Made by a program: the position numbers and the translations under genes. Positions 41,579-48,965 of a stretch of DNA of 64,000 bases are shown here, in pieces. The notes beneath the pieces are model-generated. The model saw nothing but the letters and a program-made list of their open reading frames with translations, did not search any database and was not told where the DNA came from. The DNA is from Paenibacillus qinlingensis (GTDB lineage Bacteria > Bacillota > Bacilli > Paenibacillales > NBRC-103111). The DNA is taken from the NCBI RefSeq assembly GCF_013204845.1, contig NZ_JABMKY010000001.1, positions 434,001-498,000 of the forward strand, in the 5' to 3' direction. Within the stretch, counting starts at the first letter, position 1, and each line of letters opens with the position of its first letter.

Positions 41579-42544
41579 TTACTTATTTATTTCAGCGTTA
41601 TAGGCAACAATTATTTTCTGAACAAGTGAATGACGAACAACATCACCTTCATCAAAATAAATAAAGCCCAGTTCTTCAATACCACTTAGAATACGGGACG
41701 CTTCAACCAATCCAGAAGACTTCCCTCTAGGTAAATCAATCTGTGTCACATCGCCTGTAATGACCATTTTGGAACCGAAACCAAGTCTCGTCAGAAACAT
41801 TTTCATTTGCTCTGGCGTCGTGTTCTGCGCTTCATCCAGAATGATGAAAGAATCATCCAACGTACGCCCTCTCATATACGCCAAAGGGGCGATTTCGATG
41901 AGTCCGCGCTCTAGTGACTTCGCAACTTGCTCAGGCCCTAGGACATCATTAAGAGCATCATACAATGGGCGTAAATAAGGGTCAACTTTTTCCTGTAAGT
42001 CCCCCGGCAAGAATCCTAAACTTTCCCCTGCTTCGACTGCTGGGCGAGTGAGGACTATACGTTTTACAGCTCCTTCTTTCAAGCGCGTCACGGCAAGAAC
42101 AACTGCTAAATACGTCTTACCTGTTCCTGCTGGACCTATGCCAAAGACAACATCCTTTTTCTTAATCGTATCCACATACTTCTTCTGCCCAATTGTTTTG
42201 ACACGAATCGGCTTTCCCTTATGTGTGGATGTAATTTCACCTTTGAATAAATCCAATAATTGCTCTGCCTTCATTTGTTTCGCTAACTCAACGGCATAAA
42301 GTACATCTCGCTCAGTCACCGTGTAATTATTGCGGATCAGCTGCAGCAGAACTTCAAAGAGCTGCTGAAGTGAGTTCACTTCCGCAGCTCTGCCTTGAAT
42401 TGTTATTTCGGCTTCGCGCGTAAAGATTTGAGCTTCAATTTCCCGTTCGATGATATGTAAGAATTTATCCTGGGGACCAAACAAAGCGAGTCCTTCATTT
42501 GGATTTTTCAATGTAATTTGGACAGATTGCGCATTTTCTATCAA
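41579..42544 (-). CDS. phoH: PhoH-family ATPase (YqfE/YbeZ type)
   Basis: 321 residues: N-terminal RNA-binding-like part, then a PhoH ATPase domain with Walker A VFGIGPAGTGKTYLAV (about 134-149) and Walker B SFIILDEAQNTTPEQMK. YbeZ/PhoH proteins work with YbeY in RNA metabolism; ybeY lies two genes downstream. Begins at TTG 42544, a few bases after the yqfD stop, with AGGAGA and GAGG upstream. Differs from the ylaK product, which has an added PIN domain. Confidence 0.93.
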   Translation of the reverse strand: MIENAQSVQITLKNPNEGLALFGPQDKFLHIIEREIEAQIFTREAEITIQGRAAEVNSLQQLFEVLLQLIRNNYTVTERDVLYAVELAKQMKAEQLLDLFKGEITSTHKGKPIRVKTIGQKKYVDTIKKKDVVFGIGPAGTGKTYLAVVLAVTRLKEGAVKRIVLTRPAVEAGESLGFLPGDLQEKVDPYLRPLYDALNDVLGPEQVAKSLERGLIEIAPLAYMRGRTLDDSFIILDEAQNTTPEQMKMFLTRLGFGSKMVITGDVTQIDLPRGKSSGLVEASRILSGIEELGFIYFDEGDVVRHSLVQKIIVAYNAEINK

Positions 42545-42551
42545 CTGGGCC

Positions 42552-43745
42552 TCATTCTCCTTGTGTCACAATTGGTTGTTCTTCCGCGATATTCTCTTCG
42601 ACCTCAAAATGAACGTCTATATAAATTTTACCATTCTCTGTTTTTTCATGCAAAATTTTTTCTCCGACGATCCTTGCATCCTCACCCGCAGCCCCTAATA
42701 ATTTGGCTCTAGCTTGCTCCATGCCTACCTTTTTCGCGTTCGCCGATTCCACAGGCTCATCAACGACATGTACCTCCATTATTTTCTCATGAAGCCAACC
42801 AAGAGGGATTGAAAATGAACGCCAAGCTAGTGTTTTGCGATCAGGTATGGTTTCAAATTGTTCGAATGATGTCTTCCCATAGCCTGTAAGCTGCAAAGCT
42901 CTTGACCCTACTACGAGATATCTTCGATGTTCTGTTTCACCTGTAAAGACCTTATATTGTTTCGTAAGCGGGGCTTCGATTCGGGAGGTATACCAGACCA
43001 CTCCCCTTATCTTACCATCTGCGACCACGGTTTGACTATTTTGCTCATCACCAATCGTACCAGAGATCAAAACAGCCCCTTTGCGAACATACGTATTCGG
43101 TTTAACCATCGGCTTGCCTTTCACCGATTGTATTTCAGTGACGAGCGCACTTTTGGAAGCCACGATGTTTCGTGGATTTTTCAATGGACCTTTTCCGGGG
43201 ATGGTCGCCTCAACAACCTTAATGGTGATATGCGTCCCTCGAATTTCGACGCCAACCCACGCAGCACTTGGTAGTTGCTGCTGAATAGCACGAGAGAGCT
43301 CCTCGGTCTTGTCCAACCTAAATTTCCACTGAAACTTATGGATACCTTGCTTGGATGCAGCCTGTAAAATGTCCGACGATGCGATACGATCATTGCCGTC
43401 CACTGTCACTTGCCACACCAAAGAAGTGAGCACATAAATACTAATAATGAATGCAGCAATGCCGCCAAACAACACTTTTCTCCGTCCAATTTTATCCATA
43501 AAAAATGGCAGCCCAAACCGCTCCACCACATGCACTCTACAGCCTGTCCTTTTCAAAAGCGGCCGAATTCGGAAGAAATCCTTGATAAGGATGTACATCT
43601 CCAACTTCCCATCTTTGCCAGCTTGAATATCCCATATGGAGAAGCCACCCTCCACCATGGGACGAATCAACCTTTCGCAGTCGTTGCCTCTGATTTGTAT
43701 GCGTACATAGCCACGCAAACGGGCAATGAATAGGGATTGTTTCAT
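42552..43745 (-). CDS. yqfD: Sporulation protein YqfD
   Basis: 397 residues of the stage IV sporulation protein YqfD family. One helix at about 91-111 (VLFGGIAAFIISIYVLTSL), followed by an extracytoplasmic region with a POTRA/FtsQ-like start (VDGNDRIASSDILQAASKQGI). N-terminus FIARLRGYVRIQIRGND. CTGGAGG precedes ATG 43745. Paired with yqfC, as in B. subtilis, where both belong to the mother-cell sigma-E regulon. No sigma-E promoter was identified with confidence here. Confidence 0.93.
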   Translation of the reverse strand: MKQSLFIARLRGYVRIQIRGNDCERLIRPMVEGGFSIWDIQAGKDGKLEMYILIKDFFRIRPLLKRTGCRVHVVERFGLPFFMDKIGRRKVLFGGIAAFIISIYVLTSLVWQVTVDGNDRIASSDILQAASKQGIHKFQWKFRLDKTEELSRAIQQQLPSAAWVGVEIRGTHITIKVVEATIPGKGPLKNPRNIVASKSALVTEIQSVKGKPMVKPNTYVRKGAVLISGTIGDEQNSQTVVADGKIRGVVWYTSRIEAPLTKQYKVFTGETEHRRYLVVGSRALQLTGYGKTSFEQFETIPDRKTLAWRSFSIPLGWLHEKIMEVHVVDEPVESANAKKVGMEQARAKLLGAAGEDARIVGEKILHEKTENGKIYIDVHFEVEENIAEEQPIVTQGE

Positions 43746-43782
43746 GACTCAGCCTCCAGTTCTCATTCGCACTACCACAATA

Positions 43783-44061
43783 TTAAGGCATATATTTCAC
43801 ATGATCGATGATGCCTTCAATGAACACTTCTTCCGATAGAATCGCTCTTATGACCAATTGCTGGCCGCAAACTTCTAACGTTCCTTTCGCTAACTCCAGC
43901 TTCAAAATTTCACTGGAAAAATGCAGTACGCCCCGGTGATTCTCAACATATAGCTGTACGTTGCCGATCATCGTGATTCGCGGCAAATCCTGTACAACAT
44001 CTTGGGGAAGATCAAGGATCTTGGCCGTGAACTGGTTCCATTTGCGGGTCAAGCGACGCAT
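43783..44061 (-). CDS. yqfC: Sporulation protein YqfC
   Basis: 92 residues, YabP/YqfC family: LPQDVVQDLPRITMIGNVQLYVENHRG and ELAKGTLEVCGQQLVIRAIL are typical. It is needed for normal sporulation in B. subtilis, in an unknown way. It is first in the run yqfC-yqfD-phoH-pgpH-ybeY-dgkA-cdd-era and follows the terminator of the floA operon, so its promoter must lie within 44062-44165. Confidence 0.92.
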   Translation of the reverse strand: MRRLTRKWNQFTAKILDLPQDVVQDLPRITMIGNVQLYVENHRGVLHFSSEILKLELAKGTLEVCGQQLVIRAILSEEVFIEGIIDHVKYMP

Positions 44062-44165
44062 AGCTGGGCAGTACCCCCTCTAACTAGAAGATCGAGAATG
44101 AAGAAAAGGCGCATAGACTTTCTACCAAATTATGCGACAAGAGCTGCTTTTATGAAAAAGAGGCA

Positions 44166-44202
44166 TAAAAAAAACGTCCCCTCGCATTGGCAAGAGGACG
44201 TT
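44166..44202 (-). terminator. Terminator of the nfeD-floA operon
   Basis: Minus strand AACGTCCTCTTGCC pairs with GCGAGGGGACGTT (with a few mismatches near the loop) and is followed by TTTTTTTT. Confidence 0.88.
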
Positions 44203-44214
44203 CTTGATATGATG

Positions 44215-44679
44215 TCATCGACGGTAGGGTTTCTTAGCTCGTGGCGGGCCCAAAATTTCTGCCCACACAACACCTTGAAGAACTTGATCCCGATTCGGTT
44301 GATCTGGAAATTGGCTTGCGGTCGAGATCTCATCTGCATAAATAGGCGAACTCGTTGTTGTTCCACTTTTCACCACTTGAGGTGTGAAGGGTGATGCCTT
44401 CGGTTTCTGCGTTGTAGCACTTGACTTGCCAAGCCCAGACTGATTAAACTCGTCTCTTGTGCGTTCAGGGCGACTGGAAGGAGTCATATGACCCGAAGGT
44501 GCTTTCTTCGCCTCTGCATGCCTTCTAGGGTCACCTGGGCCGTTACCGAAGGTCGGCATGCCTTTTCTTTGCGCACTCTGCTCAGCTCGCTTGCGTCTGC
44601 TTTGTATTTGATAGAAGAAGGTTAGCGCTATAATGACCAAATACCAGTTCTTAAATAAAAATGCGATAAGCTGTTCCAT
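44215..44679 (-). CDS. Single-pass membrane protein with long disordered tail
   Basis: 154 residues: one N-terminal helix (5-24, LIAFLFKNWYLVIIALTFF), a basic stretch (QSRRKRAEQ), then a Pro/Ser/Thr-rich, probably disordered region and a compact C-terminal motif (LQGVVWAEILGPPRAKKPYRR split at the end). It is the third gene of the nfeD-floA unit, where B. subtilis has the unrelated-looking yqfB. It could be a membrane-linked partner of flotillin; that is an inference from position only. Confidence 0.75.
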   Translation of the reverse strand: MEQLIAFLFKNWYLVIIALTFFYQIQSRRKRAEQSAQRKGMPTFGNGPGDPRRHAEAKKAPSGHMTPSSRPERTRDEFNQSGLGKSSATTQKPKASPFTPQVVKSGTTTSSPIYADEISTASQFPDQPNRDQVLQGVVWAEILGPPRAKKPYRR

Positions 44680-44697
44680 TTGATCACCTCACAAACC

Positions 44698-45687
44698 TTA
44701 TTCTTTTTCATTTTTTCCATCGTTTACTTTACCCAAAGAGGAACGCATTTGTGTATCAGATTCAATATTTTTGAGATTCATATAATCCATGACTCCTAAT
44801 TGACCATTCCGTAGAGCTTCAGCCATGGCAAGAGGGACTTGCGACTCCGATTCAACCACTTTAGCACGCATCTCAACGACTCGCGCTTTCATCTCCTGTT
44901 CAGCAGCAACGGCCATCGCGCGGCGTTCCTCAGCTTTCGCTTGGGCAATCCGTTTGTCTGCCTCCGCTTGCTCTGTTTGCAAATGCGCACCAATATTTTT
45001 GCCAACATCGACATCCGCAATATCAATAGACAGAATTTCAAAAGCTGTCCCCGCATCCAATCCTTTGCCTAAAACTGTGCGAGAAATCATGTCAGGATTT
45101 TCTAAAACATCTTTATGAGATTCACTGGAACCTACGGTTGTAACAATCCCCTCTCCGACGCGGGCAATAATTGTTTCTTCGCCGGCTCCACCTACGAGTC
45201 GATCAATGTTCGCACGAACCGTAACTCTCGCGATAACTTTTACCTCAATACCGTTCTTCGCTACGGCTGAAACATTCGGCGTTTCAATAACACGCGGATT
45301 TACACTCATTTGAACAGCTAGCAATACATCACGGCCCGCCAAGTCAATGGCTGCCGCGCGCTCAAACTCCAAATGAATTTTTGCACGATGTGCAGCAATT
45401 AATGCATTCACAACACGGTCAACGTTTCCACCTGCTAGATAGTGACTTTCCAATTGGTTCACACTAAGATCAATACCCGCTTTGGTTGCTTTAATCATTG
45501 GGTTTACTATGCGACTTGGGGTTACCCGACGAAGTCTCATGGCAATCAAGGTAATAATACTGATTCTGACACCGGAAGCCAACGCAGAAATCCATAGCAT
45601 GACCGGAACCACACTGAGTAATATCGATAATACGATGATAATAATCGCTGCAAGCAGCACCAAATATAAACCTGGTTCAATCGTCAT
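44698..45687 (-). CDS. floA: Flotillin-like protein FloA
   Basis: 329 residues. Scaffold of functional membrane microdomains. The N-terminal membrane-inserting hairpin is at about 6-48, followed by an SPFH/band 7-like domain ([54 protein letters not shown]) and an Ala/Glu-rich coiled coil at about 230-285 ([21 protein letters not shown]). It corresponds to B. subtilis YqfA. Located 14 bases after nfeD; the two proteins work together in membrane stress responses. Confidence 0.96.
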   Translation of the reverse strand: MTIEPGLYLVLLAAIIIIVLSILLSVVPVMLWISALASGVRISIITLIAMRLRRVTPSRIVNPMIKATKAGIDLSVNQLESHYLAGGNVDRVVNALIAAHRAKIHLEFERAAAIDLAGRDVLLAVQMSVNPRVIETPNVSAVAKNGIEVKVIARVTVRANIDRLVGGAGEETIIARVGEGIVTTVGSSESHKDVLENPDMISRTVLGKGLDAGTAFEILSIDIADVDVGKNIGAHLQTEQAEADKRIAQAKAEERRAMAVAAEQEMKARVVEMRAKVVESESQVPLAMAEALRNGQLGVMDYMNLKNIESDTQMRSSLGKVNDGKNEKE

Positions 45688-45701
45688 TTGTTTGTATCCT
45701 C

Positions 45702-46367
45702 CTAAATATTAGGTTGGTCTTCTACAGCTTTCACTACTACTCGAACTCCTTCGACTTCCACAACGATAACTGCTTTATTTACCGAAATAAAACTACCATG
45801 CGTTACCACATCAACACGTTCCCCTTGAATCAATGCCGTACCCGCAGGTCGCAATGGCGTTATGGCTTCACCCGTCAAACCTATTAAATTGGATCGATCG
45901 GGGCTCGATGTAAAGCCCTTGCTCGTAGTTAGCTGCTCCTTCAGAATAAAACGGTTCCAAACGCCGCGATGCTTAAACGTCCTGATTGCAGCAATGATAA
46001 CCACAAGGGCGACTAGCAAGGCAATAATTAACATGAATGCTGCTTCCTTGGGATCTGAAGATGCCATCAGCACACCGCCGAATAGGCAAATCGCCCCTAG
46101 AACACTTAGAATTCCGAAACTTGGCACAACCAATTCTAAAATTAAAAGAACCAAACCAAGTCCCAAGACAGCTAAGTCGCCAAAACTCGCAAAGCCAGCT
46201 AAGTAAAAACCTAAGAAATATAAACCAAAGCCAGCAACTCCCGCCAAGGCAAGCAATCCACTACTGAAAAAAAGCAACTCAAGTGCAATCCCAATAATCC
46301 CAACCATCAATAAAACGGTACCTGTCACAGGGTGAGTCAGAAACGCGGATAGATTATCAAGAAACAT
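45702..46367 (-). CDS. NfeD-family membrane protein (short form)
   Basis: 221 residues: four to five helices (about 12-135) and a C-terminal NfeD OB-fold ([48 protein letters not shown]). B. subtilis YqeZ, in the same position, is about twice as long with an N-terminal ClpP-like serine protease domain; that domain is absent here, so this is the short NfeD1b type. Partner of FloA in membrane organisation. Expression is probably under a sigma-W-like factor (promoter at 46412-46437). GGAAGGAG precedes ATG 46367. Confidence 0.9.
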   Translation of the reverse strand: MFLDNLSAFLTHPVTGTVLLMVGIIGIALELLFFSSGLLALAGVAGFGLYFLGFYLAGFASFGDLAVLGLGLVLLILELVVPSFGILSVLGAICLFGGVLMASSDPKEAAFMLIIALLVALVVIIAAIRTFKHRGVWNRFILKEQLTTSKGFTSSPDRSNLIGLTGEAITPLRPAGTALIQGERVDVVTHGSFISVNKAVIVVEVEGVRVVVKAVEDQPNI

Positions 46368-46411
46368 CGTCGTTCACTCCTTCCCGTCATACTTCCTACT
46401 CAATAGGTATG

Positions 46412-46437
46412 TACGTAATAACTTATGAACTGTTTCA
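46412..46437 (-). promoter_or_regulatory. Sigma-W-type promoter of nfeD-floA
   Basis: Minus strand TGAAAC (46432-46437), exactly 16 bp, CGTA (46412-46415). This is the B. subtilis sigma-W consensus, and the matching B. subtilis operon (yqeZ-yqfA-yqfB) is a known sigma-W target. The start site would be near 46405, giving a leader of about 38 nt. Confidence 0.8.
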
Positions 46438-46481
46438 GAAATTAGTAGAAATATTAAAATGCACCTGAATGTTAAAGAAAA

Positions 46482-46514
46482 AAGACCGAGCAGAATGATC
46501 CACTCGGTCTTCAC
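46482..46514 (-). terminator. Terminator of rpsU-yqeY
   Basis: Minus strand AAGACCGAG pairs with CTCGGTCTT around a 13-base loop and is followed by TTTTCTTT. Confidence 0.85.
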
Positions 46515-46529
46515 AAAACATATTTGGTA

Positions 46530-46973
46530 TTAACCTAATAATTGTTGAACTAACTGATTGATAAGTTTACCATCAGCGCGTCCTTTAACCTGAGGCATCA
46601 ATGCCGTCATCACTTTGCCCATATCCGCTTTGGAAGAAGCACCAATTTGCTGGATGGTCTGCTGTACAATGGCTTTCACTTCTTCCTCAGAAAGCTGTTG
46701 CGGCATGTACTCAGCTAGAATAACAAGTTCTGCCTTCAGGTTGTCGGCTAGATCGTCACGACCTGCCTTACTAAATTCTTGGAGGGAATCCTTACGCTGT
46801 TTGATCTCACGAGTTAGAACATCAAGCACTTCATTGTCGTCTAAGGGTCTTTTCAGATCAATCTCAGAATTCTTAATCGTAGATCGTACCATTCGAATTA
46901 CAGAGAGCTTAAACTTGTCCTGACTCTTCATCGCTTGTTTCATATCTTCGTTCAATCGATCGCTTAAGCTCAT
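46530..46973 (-). CDS. yqeY: GatB/YqeY domain protein
   Basis: 147 residues, helical: [79 protein letters not shown]. It is homologous to the tRNA-binding tail domain of GatB, suggesting a tRNA-related function that has not been proven. It lies 8 bases after rpsU, as in most Bacilli. AGGAGG overlaps the rpsU stop region. Confidence 0.94.
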   Translation of the reverse strand: MSLSDRLNEDMKQAMKSQDKFKLSVIRMVRSTIKNSEIDLKRPLDDNEVLDVLTREIKQRKDSLQEFSKAGRDDLADNLKAELVILAEYMPQQLSEEEVKAIVQQTIQQIGASSKADMGKVMTALMPQVKGRADGKLINQLVQQLLG

Positions 46974-46981
46974 GTTGCCTC

Positions 46982-47155
46982 CTAGAACTTTCTTTTACGA
47001 GCAGCCTCAGATTTAAGCTTGCGCTTAACGCTAGGCTTGTCATAATGCTTACGTTTCTTAACTTCTGCAAGAACGCCATCCTTAGCGATGGAACGCTTAA
47101 AGCGACGAAGTGCAGCATCTATAGTTTCGTTCTTACGAACTCGAGTTTCTGACAA
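46982..47155 (-). CDS. rpsU: 30S ribosomal protein S21
   Basis: 57 residues, very basic. Translation starts at TTG 47155 (then [20 protein letters not shown]), with GGAGGG 7 bases upstream; this gives the exact family length. The upstream in-frame codons belong to the leader. S21 is the last protein added to the 30S subunit and aids initiation; in B. subtilis its loss affects motility and biofilm. The promoter is a perfect sigma-A consensus. Ends [10 protein letters not shown]. Confidence 0.97.
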   Translation of the reverse strand: MSETRVRKNETIDAALRRFKRSIAKDGVLAEVKKRKHYDKPSVKRKLKSEAARKRKF

Positions 47156-47210
47156 CAGTTTTCCCTCCCTCCGAACAGACCATCTAAGACAAAACGGTTC
47201 ATCAAATCTC

Positions 47211-47239
47211 ATTATAGGTGATAGTAATTAGGGTGTCAA
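47211..47239 (-). promoter_or_regulatory. Perfect consensus sigma-A promoter of rpsU
   Basis: Minus strand TTGACA (47234-47239), 17 bp, TATAAT (47211-47216), with a leader of about 50 nt. Confidence 0.9.
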
Positions 47240-47269
47240 TCGCAAAACTGATCTTTCCTACTAGAAAGA

Positions 47270-47620
47270 TTAGTTATGGACCCCAAGCGGTGCCAATCTA
47301 GCACCTGCCATCAAATGATAATGCAAATGGTGAACAATTTGACCAGCGTTTGCTCCAATGTTCGTGATCACACGATAACCGGATTCTTCCACCTCTAGCT
47401 CTCTAGCAATTTCAGCAGCTACACGCTGCATTTGCCCCACGATTGCCCAATCTTCCGGCTGTCCCGCCGCTAAAGAAGCAAAGTGTTTCTTCGGAATGAT
47501 TAGGACGTGAATCGGTGCCGCTGGCTGAATATCATGAAAAGCTAGAATCTGATCATCTTCATAGACTTTCTTTGAGGGAAGATCCCCTGCAATGATTTTA
47601 CAAAAAATACAATCACTCAT
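47270..47620 (-). CDS. HIT-family protein (HinT-like nucleotide hydrolase)
   Basis: 116 residues. CIFCKIIAGDLPSKKVYEDD at the start (two zinc-type Cys) and the histidine triad region near the C-terminus (GQIVHHLHYHLMAG, i.e. HxHxH). HinT-type enzymes hydrolyse AMP-lysine and related phosphoramidates. A 7-bp hairpin (47251-47270) just after the gene followed by TTTTG may act as a weak terminator. GGGAGG is 12 bases from the ATG, with an out-of-frame ATG between. Confidence 0.93.
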   Translation of the reverse strand: MSDCIFCKIIAGDLPSKKVYEDDQILAFHDIQPAAPIHVLIIPKKHFASLAAGQPEDWAIVGQMQRVAAEIARELEVEESGYRVITNIGANAGQIVHHLHYHLMAGARLAPLGVHN

Positions 47621-47710
47621 TGATCCATTCGTCCTCCCGACAGTGTTATCCTACTTACCTTTAAGTTTATCGGAAAGCGCTCAAAAAATCCAATCCAAAT
47701 CTTATCGGAA

Positions 47711-48775
47711 TTAGCGATGAGGTTGACTTTTGAGGGATTGGTGAATCTTCTTCCATTTCGCTTTCTCAGCTGCTTGAAGTCCTTTGTCCTCTTTGCGAGC
47801 CAAATAAGCTAGTTCCTTCTGTAATTTCACATAATTCTGAAACCGCTCTGCGGACAAAACGCCCGAATCTAACGCGGATTTCACGGCACATTTGGGTTCA
47901 TTCTCATGCTTGCAATCTTGAAAGAAGCATTGCTCGGCGAATTCCTCGATATCTTGGAAAGAAGTACTCAAACCCTCAGAAGCGCTCCATAGCTGCAGCT
48001 CCCTCATTCCTGGTGTATCGATTAAAATACCGCCATCCGGCAGTAGAATCAGCTCACGGTGCGTTGTCGTATGCTTTCCTTTGTCATCCCCAGATCGAAT
48101 ATCCCCCGTGTTTAGAATATCTCGACCGTAAATACGGTTCACCAAGGTTGATTTCCCTACCCCTGACGATCCCAGCAGTGCCACAGTCTGACCCTGGGTC
48201 ATATAGCTAGCAAGTTCGTCTAAGCCACGATTTTCAGCAGAGCTAATAATATGAATCGGTACCCCAATGGCAACAGCGGCTACTTCAGCCGCCAACTCAT
48301 CTGGGTTCGCGCAAAGATCAGACTTGCTTAATACGATGACAGGATTTGCGCCGCTCTCCCAGGCTAGGACTAAGTATCGCTCAATGCGGCGAACATTAAA
48401 ATCTTGATTCAACGCATTAACCAGAAATACGGTATCCACATTGGTTGCAACAATTTGCTCTTCCGTGACTTGTCCAGCCACTTTACGGGAAAACTTACTT
48501 CGACGAGGAAGCACGGCATGGATTACAGCACGCTGCTCGCCTTCTCGGAGTGATATCACTACCCAATCCCCTACCGCAGGGTAATCCTCGCGTCGTAGAG
48601 CTTGGTGACGCATTTTGCCAGAAACTTCAGCCAACACTTCGCCAACTTCCGTCTGAACGCGATACATATGTTTATGTTCTAAGGAGACGCGGCCTGCGAC
48701 AAATCCTTCTTCGTTAAGAAAGGGTTCAAATGCTTTTTCGAAACTATCGTGCCATCCTAAATCTGCTTTATTCAA
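47711..48775 (-). CDS. rsgA: RsgA/YjeQ-type circularly permuted GTPase
   Basis: 354 residues. Ribosome small subunit-dependent GTPase involved in late 30S maturation. An N-terminal OB fold (about 30-95) precedes a circularly permuted G domain: VIVLSKSDLC (G4) comes before LLGSSGVGKSTLVN (G1) and DTPGMRELQLW (G3). A C-terminal zinc motif (CFFQDCKHENEPKC) follows. The length and N-terminus differ from the 290-300-residue CpgA/YloQ type, so this is probably a second paralogue in the genome. The start is TTG 48775, with a poorly placed AAGGA, so the N-terminus is uncertain. Confidence 0.88.
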   Translation of the reverse strand: MNKADLGWHDSFEKAFEPFLNEEGFVAGRVSLEHKHMYRVQTEVGEVLAEVSGKMRHQALRREDYPAVGDWVVISLREGEQRAVIHAVLPRRSKFSRKVAGQVTEEQIVATNVDTVFLVNALNQDFNVRRIERYLVLAWESGANPVIVLSKSDLCANPDELAAEVAAVAIGVPIHIISSAENRGLDELASYMTQGQTVALLGSSGVGKSTLVNRIYGRDILNTGDIRSGDDKGKHTTTHRELILLPDGGILIDTPGMRELQLWSASEGLSTSFQDIEEFAEQCFFQDCKHENEPKCAVKSALDSGVLSAERFQNYVKLQKELAYLARKEDKGLQAAEKAKWKKIHQSLKSQPHR

Positions 48776-48880
48776 GTCCTTATTTCATCCTCTCAAGGTG
48801 TTCTAATGTGAAGTATATACCGAAGCGATAAGCCTCACACGGGAAAGAATCGTTTAGATTATTTAATCCGCGGATCCTAT

Positions 48881-48894
48881 TTGACACCGGTCAA
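48881..48894 (+). promoter_or_regulatory. Palindrome 1 upstream of the TetR-oxidoreductase gene
   Basis: TTGAC-ACCG-GTCAA, a perfect inverted repeat with half-sites resembling TetR-family operators. It lies just upstream of the predicted -35. Confidence 0.55.
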
Positions 48895-48902
48895 TTCACT
48901 TG

Positions 48903-48931
48903 TAGACTGTAAGTCTATTTTTGCATATAAT
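48903..48931 (+). promoter_or_regulatory. Promoter with embedded palindrome 2, TetR-oxidoreductase gene
   Basis: TAGACT (48903-48908), 17 bp, TATAAT (48926-48931). The -35 is the left arm of the perfect inverted repeat TAGACT-GTA-AGTCTA (48903-48917), so a bound repressor would occlude RNA polymerase. Autoregulation by the encoded TetR domain is the simplest reading. Confidence 0.65.
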
Positions 48932-48965
48932 AAGTGTAAATGGATCGTTTGAATGGAGTGAGCGG

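Noticed and set aside
44002-44394. 130-codon plus-strand frame across yqfC and the 154-aa gene
   Set aside because: It runs through a terminator and two antisense genes, and has no initiation signal.
48921-48965. Earlier in-frame start for the TetR-oxidoreductase gene
   Set aside because: It would lie within or before the predicted -10 element and has no ribosome binding site.
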